A DNA stretch of 64,000 nucleotides from Planomonospora parontospora (GTDB lineage Bacteria > Actinomycetota > Actinomycetes > Streptosporangiales > Streptosporangiaceae), in assembly GCA_014647935.1 (NCBI GenBank), contig BMQD01000004.1, forward strand, positions 206,155-270,154, given 5' to 3'. Shown one piece after another: positions 54,640 to 64,000 of this stretch (position 1 is its first letter; each line of letters opens with the position of its first letter). Under the pieces are notes generated by a model that saw only the letters and a list, made by a program, of their open reading frames with translations, ran no database searches and was not told where the DNA came from. The translations under genes and the position numbers were made by a program.

Positions 54640-55632
54640 TCAGCTCGCCGGGGCGACGTCCGGGGCGCGCTCGACGTCGCCGGTCTCGCCCTGCCGTACG
54701 GCGCGGCGACCGAAGTACACCACGTAGCCGAGGAAGGCCGCCTCGGCGAGCACGCCGATGCCGATCCGCGCCCAGGTGGGCAGCGGGGAGGGGGTGACCA
54801 GGGCCTCGATCAGGCCCGAGAGGAACAGCACGGCGACCAGGCCGAGTGCGACGCTCACGATCGCGCGGCCCTGCTCGGCGAGCGCCTGGCCGCGCGGGCG
54901 GTGGCCGGGGTCGACCGCGGTCCAGCCGAGTTTCAGGCCCGCCCCCGCCGCCAGGAAGACCGCGGTGAGCTCCAGCAGCCCGTGCGGGGTGATCAGCCCG
55001 AAGAAGACGTCGCTCTTGCCCGCCGCCGCCATCAGGCCGCCCGTGACGCCCACGTTCAGCGCGTTCTGCAGCAGGACGTAGAGGATCGGCAGGCCCAGCA
55101 GGATGGAGAAGGCGATGCACTGCGCCGCCACCCAGGCGTTGTTCACCCACACCTGGGCGGCGAAGGACCCGGCGGGGTTCGCGCTGTAGTAGTCGGCGAA
55201 GTCGTGCTCGACGAGCTGTCTGATCTCCTCGGGGGTGCCGACGGCCGCCTGCACCTCGGGGCTGCCGGCCACCCACGCCCCGAAGGCCACGGCGACCGCC
55301 GTCGAGGCGGCCGCGGCCCCCAGCCACCAGCGCCAGGCGCGGTAGGCGACGACGGGGAAGGAGACCGTCCAGAACCTGGCGAACTCCCGCCAGAGCGGGG
55401 CGTGCGCCCCGGTGACGGCCGAGCGCGCCCTGGCCACCAAGGAGGAGAGCCGCCCGACCAGCAGCGGGTCGCGCGAGGACGAGCGCACGATGGACAGGTG
55501 CGTCGAGACCCGCTCGTAGAGCTCGACCAGCTCGTCGACCTCCTCCCCGCGGAGGGACCTGCGCCGCCGCACCAGCTGGTCCAGGCGGTCCCAGGTCGGC
55601 CGGTGCACGGTGACGAAGGCATCGATGTCCAC
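54640..55632 (-). CDS. SpoIIM-like (stage II sporulation protein M family) membrane protein
   Basis: 330 residues. A cytoplasmic N-terminal helical region (DAFVTVHRPTWDRLDQLVRRRRSLRGEEVDELVELYERVSTHLSIVRSSS) leads to about six TM helices, with the family landmark FFGLITPHGLLELTAVFLAAGAGLKLGW. In sporulating firmicutes SpoIIM anchors septal hydrolases; in actinobacteria the gene pairs with RDD and DUF58/MoxR genes and its role is unclear. GTG 55632 was chosen from conservation (VDIDAFV); a longer frame to 55686 adds a poor N-terminus. It is divergent from the RDD gene. Confidence 0.88.
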   Translation of the reverse strand: MDIDAFVTVHRPTWDRLDQLVRRRRSLRGEEVDELVELYERVSTHLSIVRSSSRDPLLVGRLSSLVARARSAVTGAHAPLWREFARFWTVSFPVVAYRAWRWWLGAAAASTAVAVAFGAWVAGSPEVQAAVGTPEEIRQLVEHDFADYYSANPAGSFAAQVWVNNAWVAAQCIAFSILLGLPILYVLLQNALNVGVTGGLMAAAGKSDVFFGLITPHGLLELTAVFLAAGAGLKLGWTAVDPGHRPRGQALAEQGRAIVSVALGLVAVLFLSGLIEALVTPSPLPTWARIGIGVLAEAAFLGYVVYFGRRAVRQGETGDVERAPDVAPAS

Positions 55633-55712
55633 AGGAAAAGAGCCTATTCGCCCCGGCCGGGACACCGCCACGCGGCAGAACCGCACGGTACGGCGGGCGG
55701 TAGGGTCGGGGC

Positions 55713-56708
55713 ATGTCCGATCTGGTGACCGGTGACGCCGTCGTCCTCGACGTCTCGACCGCGCAGCTGCCGATCCGGGCGGCCGCCTTCCTGATCGACC
55801 TGGCCGTGCAGGCCGCGGCGGTGGTCTCGGTCTTCCTGCTCGTCGCCAACACCGCCAGCGTCACCGACTCGGCGCTGCTGACGGCCTTCATGATCCTGTT
55901 CGTCGTGCTGGTGTTCGTGGGATACCCCGTGCTGGTGGAGACGCTGACCCGGGGGCGGAGTCTCGGCAAGCTCGCCCTCGGGCTGCGGGTGGTCGGCGAC
56001 GACGGCGGGCCCGAGCTGTTCCGCCAGGCGCTCTTCCGGGCGCTGGCGGGTTTCGTCGAGCTCTACCTGCTCACCGGCGGCCCGGCCGTCATCTGCTCGC
56101 TCCTGTCCCCGAAGGGCAAGCGGCTCGGCGACGTCTTCGCCGGGACGATGGTGATTTCCGAGCGCGGCCCGCGGAGCCCGGCCGCGCCCCCGGAGATGCC
56201 GCCCCAGCTGGCCGGCTGGGCGGCGACGGTGGAGCTGTCCCAGCTCCCGGACGACCTGATCCACACCGCCCGGCAGTACCTCTCGCGCAGGGACGACCTC
56301 TCCCCCGCCGTCCAGCAGGAGATGGGCGCGCGGATCGCGGCCCGGACGGCGGCCTTCGTCTCCCCGCCCCCGCCGCACGGCGTGCCGCCGCACGTCTACG
56401 TCTCGGCGGTCCTGGCCGAACGGCGCCGCCGCCACCTGGAGCGGCTGACGCTGCGGGCGGAGGCCCGGCGGGCCGCGGCCGGGCAGGGGGTGCCGCGCTA
56501 CGCCGCGGCGGTCTACGCGCCTGCACCGCTCCACACCGCCGCGCCGTACGCTCCGCCGGGTGCCGCGGTCCCCGCGCCCCACGCGCCGCCCGGTGCCGCC
56601 GCCGCCCCGCCGGTGCAGGCTCCCGCTCCCGCTCCGGCCTCCGCCGCCCGTCCCGGCTCCCCGTCCGGGTCCGGGGCTTCGGCCGGCGGTTTCGCCCTCC
56701 CCTCCTGA
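55713..56708 (+). CDS. RDD-family membrane protein
   Basis: 331 residues. The RDD domain (about 15-150) has three to four helices: IRAAAFLIDLAVQAAAVVSVFLLV (Arg, Asp positions of the family), LLTAFMILFVVLVFVGYPVLVE and the TRGRSLGKLALGLRVV loop. A Pro/Ala-rich C-terminal tail with PPGAA units follows. RDD proteins are small transport- or tethering-type membrane proteins of unknown substrate. Conserved partner of the divergent SpoIIM-like gene. Confidence 0.9.
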   Translation: MSDLVTGDAVVLDVSTAQLPIRAAAFLIDLAVQAAAVVSVFLLVANTASVTDSALLTAFMILFVVLVFVGYPVLVETLTRGRSLGKLALGLRVVGDDGGPELFRQALFRALAGFVELYLLTGGPAVICSLLSPKGKRLGDVFAGTMVISERGPRSPAAPPEMPPQLAGWAATVELSQLPDDLIHTARQYLSRRDDLSPAVQQEMGARIAARTAAFVSPPPPHGVPPHVYVSAVLAERRRRHLERLTLRAEARRAAAGQGVPRYAAAVYAPAPLHTAAPYAPPGAAVPAPHAPPGAAAAPPVQAPAPAPASAARPGSPSGSGASAGGFALPS

Positions 56709-56758
56709 CGGCCCCCGGACGCCCCGTCCCGGACCGCCCTCCGGCCTTCCGGGACGCG

Positions 56759-56795
56759 CCGAGGGGACGGCGGGGGTTCCGCGCCGCCCCCTCGG
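56759..56795. terminator. Bidirectional terminator candidate
   Basis: CCGAGGGGACGG pairs with CCGCCCCCTCGG (11 of 12) around a 13-nt loop in the convergent gap between the RDD and LVIVD genes. Confidence 0.7.
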
Positions 56796-56823
56796 GGTCG
56801 TCGGGTCGTGGCGATGCCCGCGG

Positions 56824-58245
56824 TCAGTGGTGGCCGTGGCCCCGCTCGCGGTAGGACGCCTGGGTCTGGGCGTTCAGGATGTCGAATTTGACGCCCTGGG
56901 CCGACCTCGTGCGCGGGTCGTTGATCTTCAGGATGTCGAGTCCGAGGTTGAAGTCGCTGCCGTAGATGTAGCCGTTGTAGTAGTACGCCGACCAGTGGCC
57001 GCCGCTCAGCGCGGGGGCGGTGCTGTCGGGACCGCGCTCGAAGAAGGCGATCTCCTTCGGGCTGGCCGAGTCGGTGAAGTCCACGACCGAGATGCCGCCC
57101 TGGTACCAGGCCTGGACCATGATGTCCTTGCCCTTGACCGGGATCAGCGAGCCGTTGTGGGCGACGCAGTTCTCGGTGTCCGCCTGGTGGCGGGCGATCT
57201 TGAAGTAGCTCTTGAAGACGAGCTGCCCGCCGACGATGTCGAAGTAGGCGTTGGCTCCGCGGTTGGGGCCGATGGCCTCGTTGCAGGTGGCCTGGGTGCC
57301 GCCGCCGAGCTCGTCGGTGAAGACGACCTTGGTGCCCTCGTTGTTGAACGTCGCCGAGTGCCAGAAGGCGAAGTTCTCGTCGTCCCGGACGGTCGCGGTG
57401 ACCTTGGGGCTGACCGGGTCGGAGATGTCCATCAGGATGCCCTCGCCCATGCAGGCGCCGGCGGCGATGTTCTTCTCCGGGTAGGCCGTGATGTCGTGGC
57501 AGCCGCTGGTGGCCGACGTGCGCTCGGGGTACGGCAGGCCGTCACCGGGGTTGCCGCCGTCGGGGAACAGGTTCGGCGTCGCGACGACGGCCGCCGCGGT
57601 GGGGTTGCGCAGCGGCACCTTGATGATCGAGATCAGGTCGTGCGGCGGCTGGCAGTCGGGGAAGGTCGCCGACGGGTTGTAGGAGGAGACGTAGACGTAG
57701 ACGTTCCGCCGGTCGCGGCCCTTGCCCGGCACCAGGGTCAGGGTGTGCGAACCGCAGTTGGTCTCGACCGACTTGATGTACTTGGGGTTCTTCTTGTCAC
57801 TGATGTCGAAGATGCGGACGCCCTCCCAGGAGTCCTTGTTCGACGCGGGCTGCGCGGTGCTCTGACAGGAGTCGTCGCTGCGGGAGGAGTCGACCGCGCC
57901 GAAGAGCAGGTTCCCGTAGACCGAGACGTCCATCTGGCCGCCGGGGCAGACGAGCGAGCTGACCGGGGTCGTCCTGTTGGGCCGGCGGATGTCGTAGATG
58001 GAGAAGCCGCTGTAGTTGCCGACGTAGGCGTAGTCGCCCTGGAAGGCCATGTCGGTGTGGATGTCCGTCAGTTCGGCGGGCCTGGGCACGTTGCGGACGT
58101 GCTCGATGTTGGCGCTCTTGACGATCTCGCCGGGAGCCGGGATGTCCGCCGCCTGGGCGGGAACGGTGGACAGCGCCGTCAGCGCCGCGACACCGGCTGC
58201 GATCAGGAGGCGCCTGGTGAGGCGTCTTCCGTGCGGGGTGAACAC
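56824..58245 (-). CDS. Secreted LVIVD-repeat beta-propeller protein
   Basis: 473 residues. The signal peptide (LTRRLLIAAGVAALTALSTVPAQA) ends in an AQA-type cleavage site. The mature protein shows LVIVD/propeller repeats: MAFQGDYAYVGNYSGFSIYDIRRP, GVRIFDISDKKNPKYIKSV, GILMDISDPVSPKVTATV, GISVVDFTDSASPKEIAFF, GLDILKINDP. Several Cys pairs suit an extracellular location, and the C-terminus is His-rich (RGHGHH). Function unknown. It is divergent from a DUF305 gene, a recurring pairing that suggests a common extracytoplasmic role. Confidence 0.87.
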   Translation of the reverse strand: MFTPHGRRLTRRLLIAAGVAALTALSTVPAQAADIPAPGEIVKSANIEHVRNVPRPAELTDIHTDMAFQGDYAYVGNYSGFSIYDIRRPNRTTPVSSLVCPGGQMDVSVYGNLLFGAVDSSRSDDSCQSTAQPASNKDSWEGVRIFDISDKKNPKYIKSVETNCGSHTLTLVPGKGRDRRNVYVYVSSYNPSATFPDCQPPHDLISIIKVPLRNPTAAAVVATPNLFPDGGNPGDGLPYPERTSATSGCHDITAYPEKNIAAGACMGEGILMDISDPVSPKVTATVRDDENFAFWHSATFNNEGTKVVFTDELGGGTQATCNEAIGPNRGANAYFDIVGGQLVFKSYFKIARHQADTENCVAHNGSLIPVKGKDIMVQAWYQGGISVVDFTDSASPKEIAFFERGPDSTAPALSGGHWSAYYYNGYIYGSDFNLGLDILKINDPRTRSAQGVKFDILNAQTQASYRERGHGHH

Positions 58246-58427
58246 TCGCGAACCTCCTTGTCATGCGCTCCGTAGGAGGCGCATAAATGACTGAATCGTT
58301 CATCCCGAACAACCAGCCCGACAAGGTGTCATAGTGTCAGTAGATACTTCCGACCTGATCCCTTTACTCCGTAGATAGGGCGGTATTAGTGTTTTCCGGC
58401 ACGAGTCCCTCCCCGAAAGGAGAACGG

Positions 58428-59063
58428 GTGCGCGCCGCCCTCCTCTTCCTGGCCGCCGCCCTCTCCCTCACCGCCTGCAGTGCCGGGTCCGAGCCGCCCC
58501 CGCGGGCCTCCGGACCGACCGTGCCGATCATCGTGCCGGGCAGGCCCGGAGAGGACGCCAGGACCGTCGGCCCGGCCGAGGCCGCCACCCTCGTGCCGAC
58601 GCCCACCGCCAACGCGGCGGACGTGAAGTACGTCCAGGACATGATCGTCCATCACCGGCAGGCCCTCGACATGGCGGACCTGGCCCCCGCCCGCGCCCGG
58701 TCCGTCCCGCTGAAGGGCCTGGCCTCGCGCATCGCGGACTCCCAGGGACCGGAGATCCAGTTCATGACCTCCTGGCTCCAGCAGCAGGGCCAGCGGGTCC
58801 CGGACCACCACACCGGTCACGACGGCATGCCGGGGATGGCGGCCCCGGAGCAGCTGGAGGCGCTGAGGGCCGCCTCCGGCCAGGACTTCGACCGGCTCTT
58901 CCTCGACCTCATGATCGCCCACCACCGCGGCGCGATCACGATGTCCGAGCAGGTCCTGGGCGCCGGGTCGCACATCAAGATCGAGGAACTCGCCAACGAG
59001 GTGTCCGTGACCCAGGGCGCGGAGATCCGCCGCATGCTGGAGATGCGGGCCGCGGCGGGCTGA
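58428..59063 (+). CDS. DUF305-family lipoprotein
   Basis: 211 residues. The signal ends at SLTACSAG, a lipobox with Cys at about 17. Two DUF305 halves carry His-rich helix motifs: MIVHHRQALDMA and LDLMIAHHRGAITMSEQVL, plus DHHTGHDGMPGM. These ferritin-like four-helix proteins are associated with copper and other metals. GTG 58428 lies 7-8 nt behind AAGGAG; an in-frame start at 58389 would disrupt the signal. The 182-bp gap to the divergent LVIVD gene is AT-rich and should hold both promoters. Confidence 0.92.
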   Translation: MRAALLFLAAALSLTACSAGSEPPPRASGPTVPIIVPGRPGEDARTVGPAEAATLVPTPTANAADVKYVQDMIVHHRQALDMADLAPARARSVPLKGLASRIADSQGPEIQFMTSWLQQQGQRVPDHHTGHDGMPGMAAPEQLEALRAASGQDFDRLFLDLMIAHHRGAITMSEQVLGAGSHIKIEELANEVSVTQGAEIRRMLEMRAAAG

Positions 59064-59183
59064 CCGCCGCCCGTCGTCCGCCTGCCGGACCGCCGGCCGA
59101 CGGCACGACCGCCCGCGGAACGGCACGCCCGCCCGGCGAGCTCGCAGGCCGCCTCACGAGCCGGCCCGAGCCGGCCGCGGCGT

Positions 59184-60425
59184 CTACGAGCCGGCCCGCC
59201 AGGAGCGGAGGTAGCGCTCCTGGTCGGCGGTGAGCTCGTCCACCTCGATGCCCGCCGCGGCCAGCTTGAGCCGCGCCACCTCCGCGTCGACCTCCTCGGG
59301 CACGTCGTAGACGCCGGGTGCCAGCAGCTCGTGCTCCCGGACCAGCCACGCGACCGCGAGCGCCTGCGCGGAGAAGGACATGTCCATGACCGCGGCCGGA
59401 TGCCCCTCCGCGGCGGTCAGGTTGACCAGGCGCCCCTCGGCGAGCAGCAGCAGGCGGCGGCCGTCGGCCAGGACGTACTCGTCGGTGCTGGCCCGCACCC
59501 CCCGGTGCACGGCCTGCGCCAGGTCGTCCAGGGCGCGCACGTCGATCTCGACGTCGAAGTGGCCCGCGTTGGCCAGGATCGCGCCGTCCTTCATCACGGC
59601 CAGGTGCTCGCCCCTGATCACGTCGCGGTTCCCGGTGACCGTGACGAACACGTCCCCGGCCTGCGCCGCCGCGGCCATCGGCCGCACGTCGTAACCCTGC
59701 AACGAGGCGTCCAGCGCCTTGACCGGGTCGATCTCGGTGACCACCACCCGGGCGCCGAGGCCCCGGGCCCGCTCGGCCACGCCCCGGCCGCAGTAGCCGA
59801 ATCCGGCGACCACCACGGTCTTGCCCGCCAGCAGCGTGTTGGTGGCGCGCATGATGCCGTCGAGCGTGGACTGGCCGGTGCCGTACCGGTTGTCGAACAT
59901 CCGCTTGGTCCGGGTGTCGTTGACCGCGACCACGGGGAAGCGCAGGGCCTCCTCCGCGGCCATCTGCCGTAGGCGGATGATGCCGGTCGTGGTCTCCTCG
60001 CAGCCGCCGCGGACCCCGCCGAGCAGTTCGGTCCGCTCGGTGTGCAGGATGTTCACCAGGTCGCAGCCGTCGTCGAGGACGAGATCGGGGGCGATGTCGA
60101 GCGCCTGGTGGATGTGCCGGTAGTAGGCGTCCCGGTCGGCCCCGGCCCTCGCGTGGACCGCGATCCCGTAGTCGCCGAGCGCCTGCGCGACGTCGTCCTG
60201 GGTGGAGAGCGGGTTGGAGGCGGCCAGCGCGATCTCGGCGCCGCCGGCCCGCAGGGCGCCCATGAGCACCGCGGTCTCGGCGGTGACGTGCAGGCACGCG
60301 GCGATCCGCCAGCCCTCCAGCGGGCGCTCCGCGGCGAACCTCTCGCCCAGCGCCGTGAGCACCGGCATCGCCCGCGCCGCCCAGCCGATCCGCCGCTCCC
60401 CGGCCTCCGCCAGCGCCCTGTCCAC
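59184..60425 (-). CDS. S-adenosylhomocysteine hydrolase paralogue, short (archaeal/thermotogal-type) form
   Basis: 413 residues. SAHH catalytic positions are conserved: H46 in [11 protein letters not shown], Asp in LVLDDGCD, E143 in CEETTTGI, K174 and D178 in [14 protein letters not shown] site is [17 protein letters not shown]. It lacks the roughly 40-residue insert of bacterial/eukaryotic SAHH and lacks the C-terminal K-P-D-H-Y-R-Y that closes the neighbouring NAD site, ending in YLRSW like archaeal enzymes. It may hydrolyse S-adenosyl- or S-inosylhomocysteine. GTG start with GGGGGAGAAG. A hairpin at 60449-60474 separates it from the canonical ahcY upstream. Confidence 0.9.
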   Translation of the reverse strand: MDRALAEAGERRIGWAARAMPVLTALGERFAAERPLEGWRIAACLHVTAETAVLMGALRAGGAEIALAASNPLSTQDDVAQALGDYGIAVHARAGADRDAYYRHIHQALDIAPDLVLDDGCDLVNILHTERTELLGGVRGGCEETTTGIIRLRQMAAEEALRFPVVAVNDTRTKRMFDNRYGTGQSTLDGIMRATNTLLAGKTVVVAGFGYCGRGVAERARGLGARVVVTEIDPVKALDASLQGYDVRPMAAAAQAGDVFVTVTGNRDVIRGEHLAVMKDGAILANAGHFDVEIDVRALDDLAQAVHRGVRASTDEYVLADGRRLLLLAEGRLVNLTAAEGHPAAVMDMSFSAQALAVAWLVREHELLAPGVYDVPEEVDAEVARLKLAAAGIEVDELTADQERYLRSWRAGS

Positions 60426-60448
60426 GTCTTCTCCCCCTGATCGCCCGA

Positions 60449-60474
60449 GGGCCCCCGCAGGACTGCGGGGGCCC
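60449..60474. terminator. Hairpin between the two SAHH genes
   Basis: GGGCCCCCGCA pairs with TGCGGGGGCCC (11 bp, loop GGAC) 54 bp beyond the ahcY stop and 24 bp before the start of the short paralogue. It should terminate or attenuate read-through. Confidence 0.8.
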
Positions 60475-60527
60475 GGGTGGAGCCGTCCTCGGCGCCCCGG
60501 CCCGCGACGGGCCCGGGTCGGGGTCTC

Positions 60528-61961
<1,434 letters not shown>

Positions 61962-62038
61962 TTACCCCTCTACCGGATGGTCGACGAGTGCGAGTCTAAA
62001 CGCGCGCGGTTACCAGACGCACACCTGAAGCGGGGAAA

Positions 62039-62057
62039 CTGACATAAGATTGTCAGA
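62039..62057 (+). promoter_or_regulatory. MerR-type operator/-10 region directly before the regulator start
   Basis: CTGACA-TAAGAT-TGTCAG is a perfect 6+6 dyad whose centre TAAGAT fits a -10 box. The ATG follows 7 nt after it, so the transcript would begin at or next to the AUG, i.e. leaderless. The regulator probably binds here itself. Confidence 0.55.
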
Positions 62058-62393
62058 ATGCGAATCACGGAGGCCGCCCGGCGGCTGGGCATGTCCCCCC
62101 GGATGCTCCGCTACCGCGAGGCGCTGGGCCTGCTCCCCCCGGTCCGGGGCCGGGGTGCGCACCGGCGCTTCGGCCCCGAGGAACTCGCGGCCGTCGCGCA
62201 GGGCGTGGAGCTGGAGAAGCGGTTCGACATCTCCCCGAGCGAGCTGGCCTTCGCCCTGCGGGTGCTGAGCGAGCCGGCGGTGGCGCAGGCCGTACGGGAC
62301 CTGGGGCTGCGGATCGGTCGGCTGCAGGCCCCCCGGCGGGCCCTGGACTTCGAGAAGGAGAAGGCCCTGCGCCTGCTCCAGGGCCGCCCGTAG
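62058..62393 (+). CDS. MerR-family transcriptional regulator
   Basis: 111 residues. The MerR HTH opens at the first codon: MRITEAARRLGMSPRMLRYREALGLLPPVRGRGAHRRFGPEELAAV. A short helical dimerisation tail with no Cys-rich metal site follows, so the effector is unknown. No ribosome-binding site is visible; the dyad/-10 overlaps the start, suggesting a leaderless message. It is divergent from ahcY, a pairing that suggests control of the methyl-cycle gene. Confidence 0.9.
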   Translation: MRITEAARRLGMSPRMLRYREALGLLPPVRGRGAHRRFGPEELAAVAQGVELEKRFDISPSELAFALRVLSEPAVAQAVRDLGLRIGRLQAPRRALDFEKEKALRLLQGRP

Positions 62394-62455
62394 GGCCGGG
62401 GCACTCGGGGCCGCCCTGCGGGGCCGGGCGCGCTCCGGGACCGCCCCGGGGAGCC

Positions 62456-62502
62456 GTTCTCCGGCGGACGGCGGACGCGTTCCAAGGCCGTCTCCGGAGA
62501 AC
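62456..62502. terminator. Hairpin after MerR gene (first of two)
   Basis: GTTCTCCGG (62456-62464) pairs with CCGGAGAAC (62494-62502) with a 29-nt intervening loop. A second, stronger hairpin follows at once. Confidence 0.45.
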
Positions 62503-62504
62503 GC

Positions 62505-62559
62505 CGAACGCCGTACCGCCCGCCGCGGAGGACTCCGGCGGCTGGCGGTACGGCGTTCG
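62505..62559. terminator. Strong hairpin between convergent MerR and CDF genes
   Basis: CGAACGCCGTACCGCC pairs perfectly with GGCGGTACGGCGTTCG (16 bp); the 23-nt loop has a further inner stem (GCCGCGGAG with CTCCGGCGGC, one bulge). It lies midway between convergent genes. Confidence 0.85.
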
Positions 62560-62626
62560 CAGACCCCGACGGGTCCCGGGCGAGAGGGCGGGCGGAGGGG
62601 CCGCGGCCGTGTCCGACCGGCGGAGG

Positions 62627-63562
62627 TCAGGCGGAGGGGCCTGCCACGGCGTCCGCCCGGTAGAGGTCGGGCTCCAGGTAGATGACGCGGGCCTCCGGGA
62701 CGGCGGCGCGCACCCGCTTCTCGGCCTCGTCGATGCCCTTGGCGATCTCCGAGGCCGTGTCGTCGTTCTCCACCGCGATCTTGGCGGCGACCAGGATCTC
62801 CTCCGGGCCCAGGTGCAGGGTGCGCATGTGGATGACCCGGCTCACCTCGGGAGTGCTCTCCAGGGCCGCGCTGATCCGGTTCTCGACCTCGGGGCCGGCG
62901 CCCTCGCCGATCAGCAGCGACTTGGTCTCGACCGCCAGGATGACTGCGATGACCGCGAGCAGGGCGCCGATCATCAGGGTGCCGATGGCGTCCCAGATCG
63001 GGTCGCCGGTCACCACGGCCATCGTCACGCCGAAGAGCGCGAAGATCAGGCCGAGCAGCGCGCCGAGGTCCTCCAGCACGATGACCGGCAGCTCGGGAGA
63101 CTTCGACCGGCGGATGAACGCCCACCAGGACTGGTCGCCGCGGACCAGGTTCGACTCCTTGATCGCGGTGCGGAAGGAGAACGCCTCGGCGATGATCGCG
63201 AAGATCAGCACGCCGAACGCCCACTGCGGGGACTCCAGGCGCTCGTGCGCGCCGAGCTTGTGGATGCCCTCGTAGATGGAGAAGAGCGCGCCGATGGTGA
63301 ACAGCACGACCGCCACCACGAAGGCGTAGAAGTAGCGCTCCCGGCCGTAGCCGAAGGGGTGCTCCGGAGTGCGCGCCCGGGCCGCCCGCTTGCCGCCGAG
63401 CAGCAGCAGCGCCTGGTTGCCCGAGTCGGCCACGGAGTGGATGCCCTCCGCGAGCATGGCCGACGAGCCGGTGAAGACGAACGCGACGAACTTGGCCGCC
63501 GCGATCGAGAGGTTGGCGGCCAACGCCGCGATGATCGCCTTTGTACCGCCGCCCGCGCTCAC
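62627..63562 (-). CDS. Cation diffusion facilitator (CDF) family metal transporter
   Basis: 311 residues. TM1-2 include AALAANLSIAAAKFVAFVFTGSSAMLAEGIHSVADSGNQALLLLGG, with the metal-site His and Asp in the H-S-V-A-D motif; further helices follow (FYAFVVAVVLFTIGALFSIYEGI, ...). The C-terminal cytoplasmic domain (RISAALESTPEVSRVIHMRTLHLGPEEILVAAKI) regulates dimerisation. It probably exports Zn, Fe or Mn. GTG 63562 is preferred because GGAGG is 5 nt upstream; GTG 63574 overlaps that site. It lies 42 bp after the isomerase gene. Confidence 0.93.
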   Translation of the reverse strand: MSAGGGTKAIIAALAANLSIAAAKFVAFVFTGSSAMLAEGIHSVADSGNQALLLLGGKRAARARTPEHPFGYGRERYFYAFVVAVVLFTIGALFSIYEGIHKLGAHERLESPQWAFGVLIFAIIAEAFSFRTAIKESNLVRGDQSWWAFIRRSKSPELPVIVLEDLGALLGLIFALFGVTMAVVTGDPIWDAIGTLMIGALLAVIAVILAVETKSLLIGEGAGPEVENRISAALESTPEVSRVIHMRTLHLGPEEILVAAKIAVENDDTASEIAKGIDEAEKRVRAAVPEARVIYLEPDLYRADAVAGPSA

Positions 63563-63604
63563 GGCAGCCTCCACTCATATATCAGGAAAAACCGGGACAC
63601 GATC

Positions 63605-64000
63605 CTATTGGGAAATTCTCGTCTTGAGTTCCGTGATCGCCGACACCGGGGTCGGGTCGATGCCGTACCCCAGAGCGAGGTAGGTACTCGCGTAGTCCCC
63701 CAGCCCGATCAGGGAGGCCAGCCGCTCCAGCGGATGCGTCCCCTCGGCGGCGATCTCGGTGACCGGCACGTTCCGGTCGTGCGCCAGCCGTACGGACGCC
63801 TCGCGCCGCTTGGCCACCTGCGGGTGCTCGTCCGCGTCGCGCAGCACGAACAGCCGGAGCGACCTCCCGGCCTCGTCGGCGAAGATGTCCCGCTCGGCCA
63901 GCGGCCCGTCGAAGGTCACCACCTGGTTGTGGCCGGTCTCCGGGATCTCGCCCCAGATCGCCGGGTACTTGCCGTTCTCGTTGAGCTGGCAGGCCCACCG
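63605..64000 (-). CDS. Bifunctional phosphoglucose/phosphomannose isomerase, C-terminal part (partial)
   Basis: The frame is open at the window edge, so only the last 131 codons are seen. They read QLNENGKYPAIWGEIPETGHNQVVTFDG, the bact-PGI_C signature in which Glu and His complete the active site, then RLAHDRNVPVTEIAAEGTHPLERLASLIGLGDYASTYLALGYGIDPTPV. It interconverts glucose/mannose and fructose 6-phosphates. Together with CDF, MerR, ahcY and mtrA further on, it mirrors the mycobacterial Rv3256c-to-mtrA order. Confidence 0.9.
   Translation of the reverse strand, partial: RWACQLNENGKYPAIWGEIPETGHNQVVTFDGPLAERDIFADEAGRSLRLFVLRDADEHPQVAKRREASVRLAHDRNVPVTEIAAEGTHPLERLASLIGLGDYASTYLALGYGIDPTPVSAITELKTRISQ

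Overview
The window is very GC-rich DNA from a filamentous-type actinobacterium. The gene set (mtrAB-lpqB, long Hpf, a SecA with a C-terminal zinc tail, ahcY, a DasR-type PTS cluster, many GTG starts and ATGA/GTGA overlaps) fits Streptosporangiales or Streptomycetales, and I lean towards a Streptosporangiaceae member. No rRNA, tRNA, CRISPR array, insertion sequence or prophage was recognised by reading. Coding density is high, and the few AT-rich patches all lie between genes.

Region 1 (1-6.2 kb) looks like part of an extracellular polysaccharide locus: the C-terminus of a Wzz-like membrane protein, a GT4 glycosyltransferase, a convergent GH26-like secreted glycosidase, an ATP-grasp ligase and a flavin monooxygenase-like protein. 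Region 2 (6.2-15.1 kb) is accessory: a berberine-bridge-type oxidase, a NarL-type two-component pair, a membrane protein, a divergent SDR/HxlR pair, a GH114-like secreted protein and a broken DUF234 ATPase (one frameshift plus one amber codon). Region 3 (15.1-23.8 kb) has acetoacetyl-CoA synthetase, a small beta-lactam-like module (class A beta-lactamase fold protein, LysR regulator, divergent MecA_N-type transpeptidase) and three HAD hydrolases with non-standard motif I, one of them lacking both the nucleophile Asp and a canonical start codon.

Region 4 (23.9-32 kb) is a compact amino-sugar uptake unit: NagZ-like glycosidase, PTS Enzyme I, HPr, IIA, IIB, a SIS-domain glucosamine-6-P deaminase-like enzyme, a DasR-like GntR regulator and a IIC permease. 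dre-like palindromes sit upstream of ptsH and between the SIS gene and dasR. Together they would import and phosphorylate GlcNAc-type sugars released by NagZ and chitinases, and deaminate the product, under DasR control.

Region 5 (32.3-47 kb) is the conserved actinobacterial secA / hpf / comF / lpqB / mtrB / mtrA neighbourhood. It is interrupted by an XRE-cupin/MFS pair, an HGxxPAAW-type membrane protein and a YcaQ-type DNA glycosylase. An MtrA-box-like direct repeat lies upstream of mtrA, and hpf has a strong candidate promoter 300 nt upstream of its start. Region 6 (47.4-56.7 kb) is a membrane/MoxR cluster: DUF7847-like protein, DUF4129, DUF4350, MoxR ATPase, DUF58, then an Rpn-type nuclease, SpoIIM-like and RDD proteins. 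Region 7 (56.8-64 kb) holds a secreted LVIVD-repeat protein divergent from a DUF305 lipoprotein, two neighbouring S-adenosylhomocysteine hydrolases of different subfamilies, a MerR regulator, a cation diffusion facilitator and the start-truncated end of a phosphoglucose/phosphomannose isomerase.
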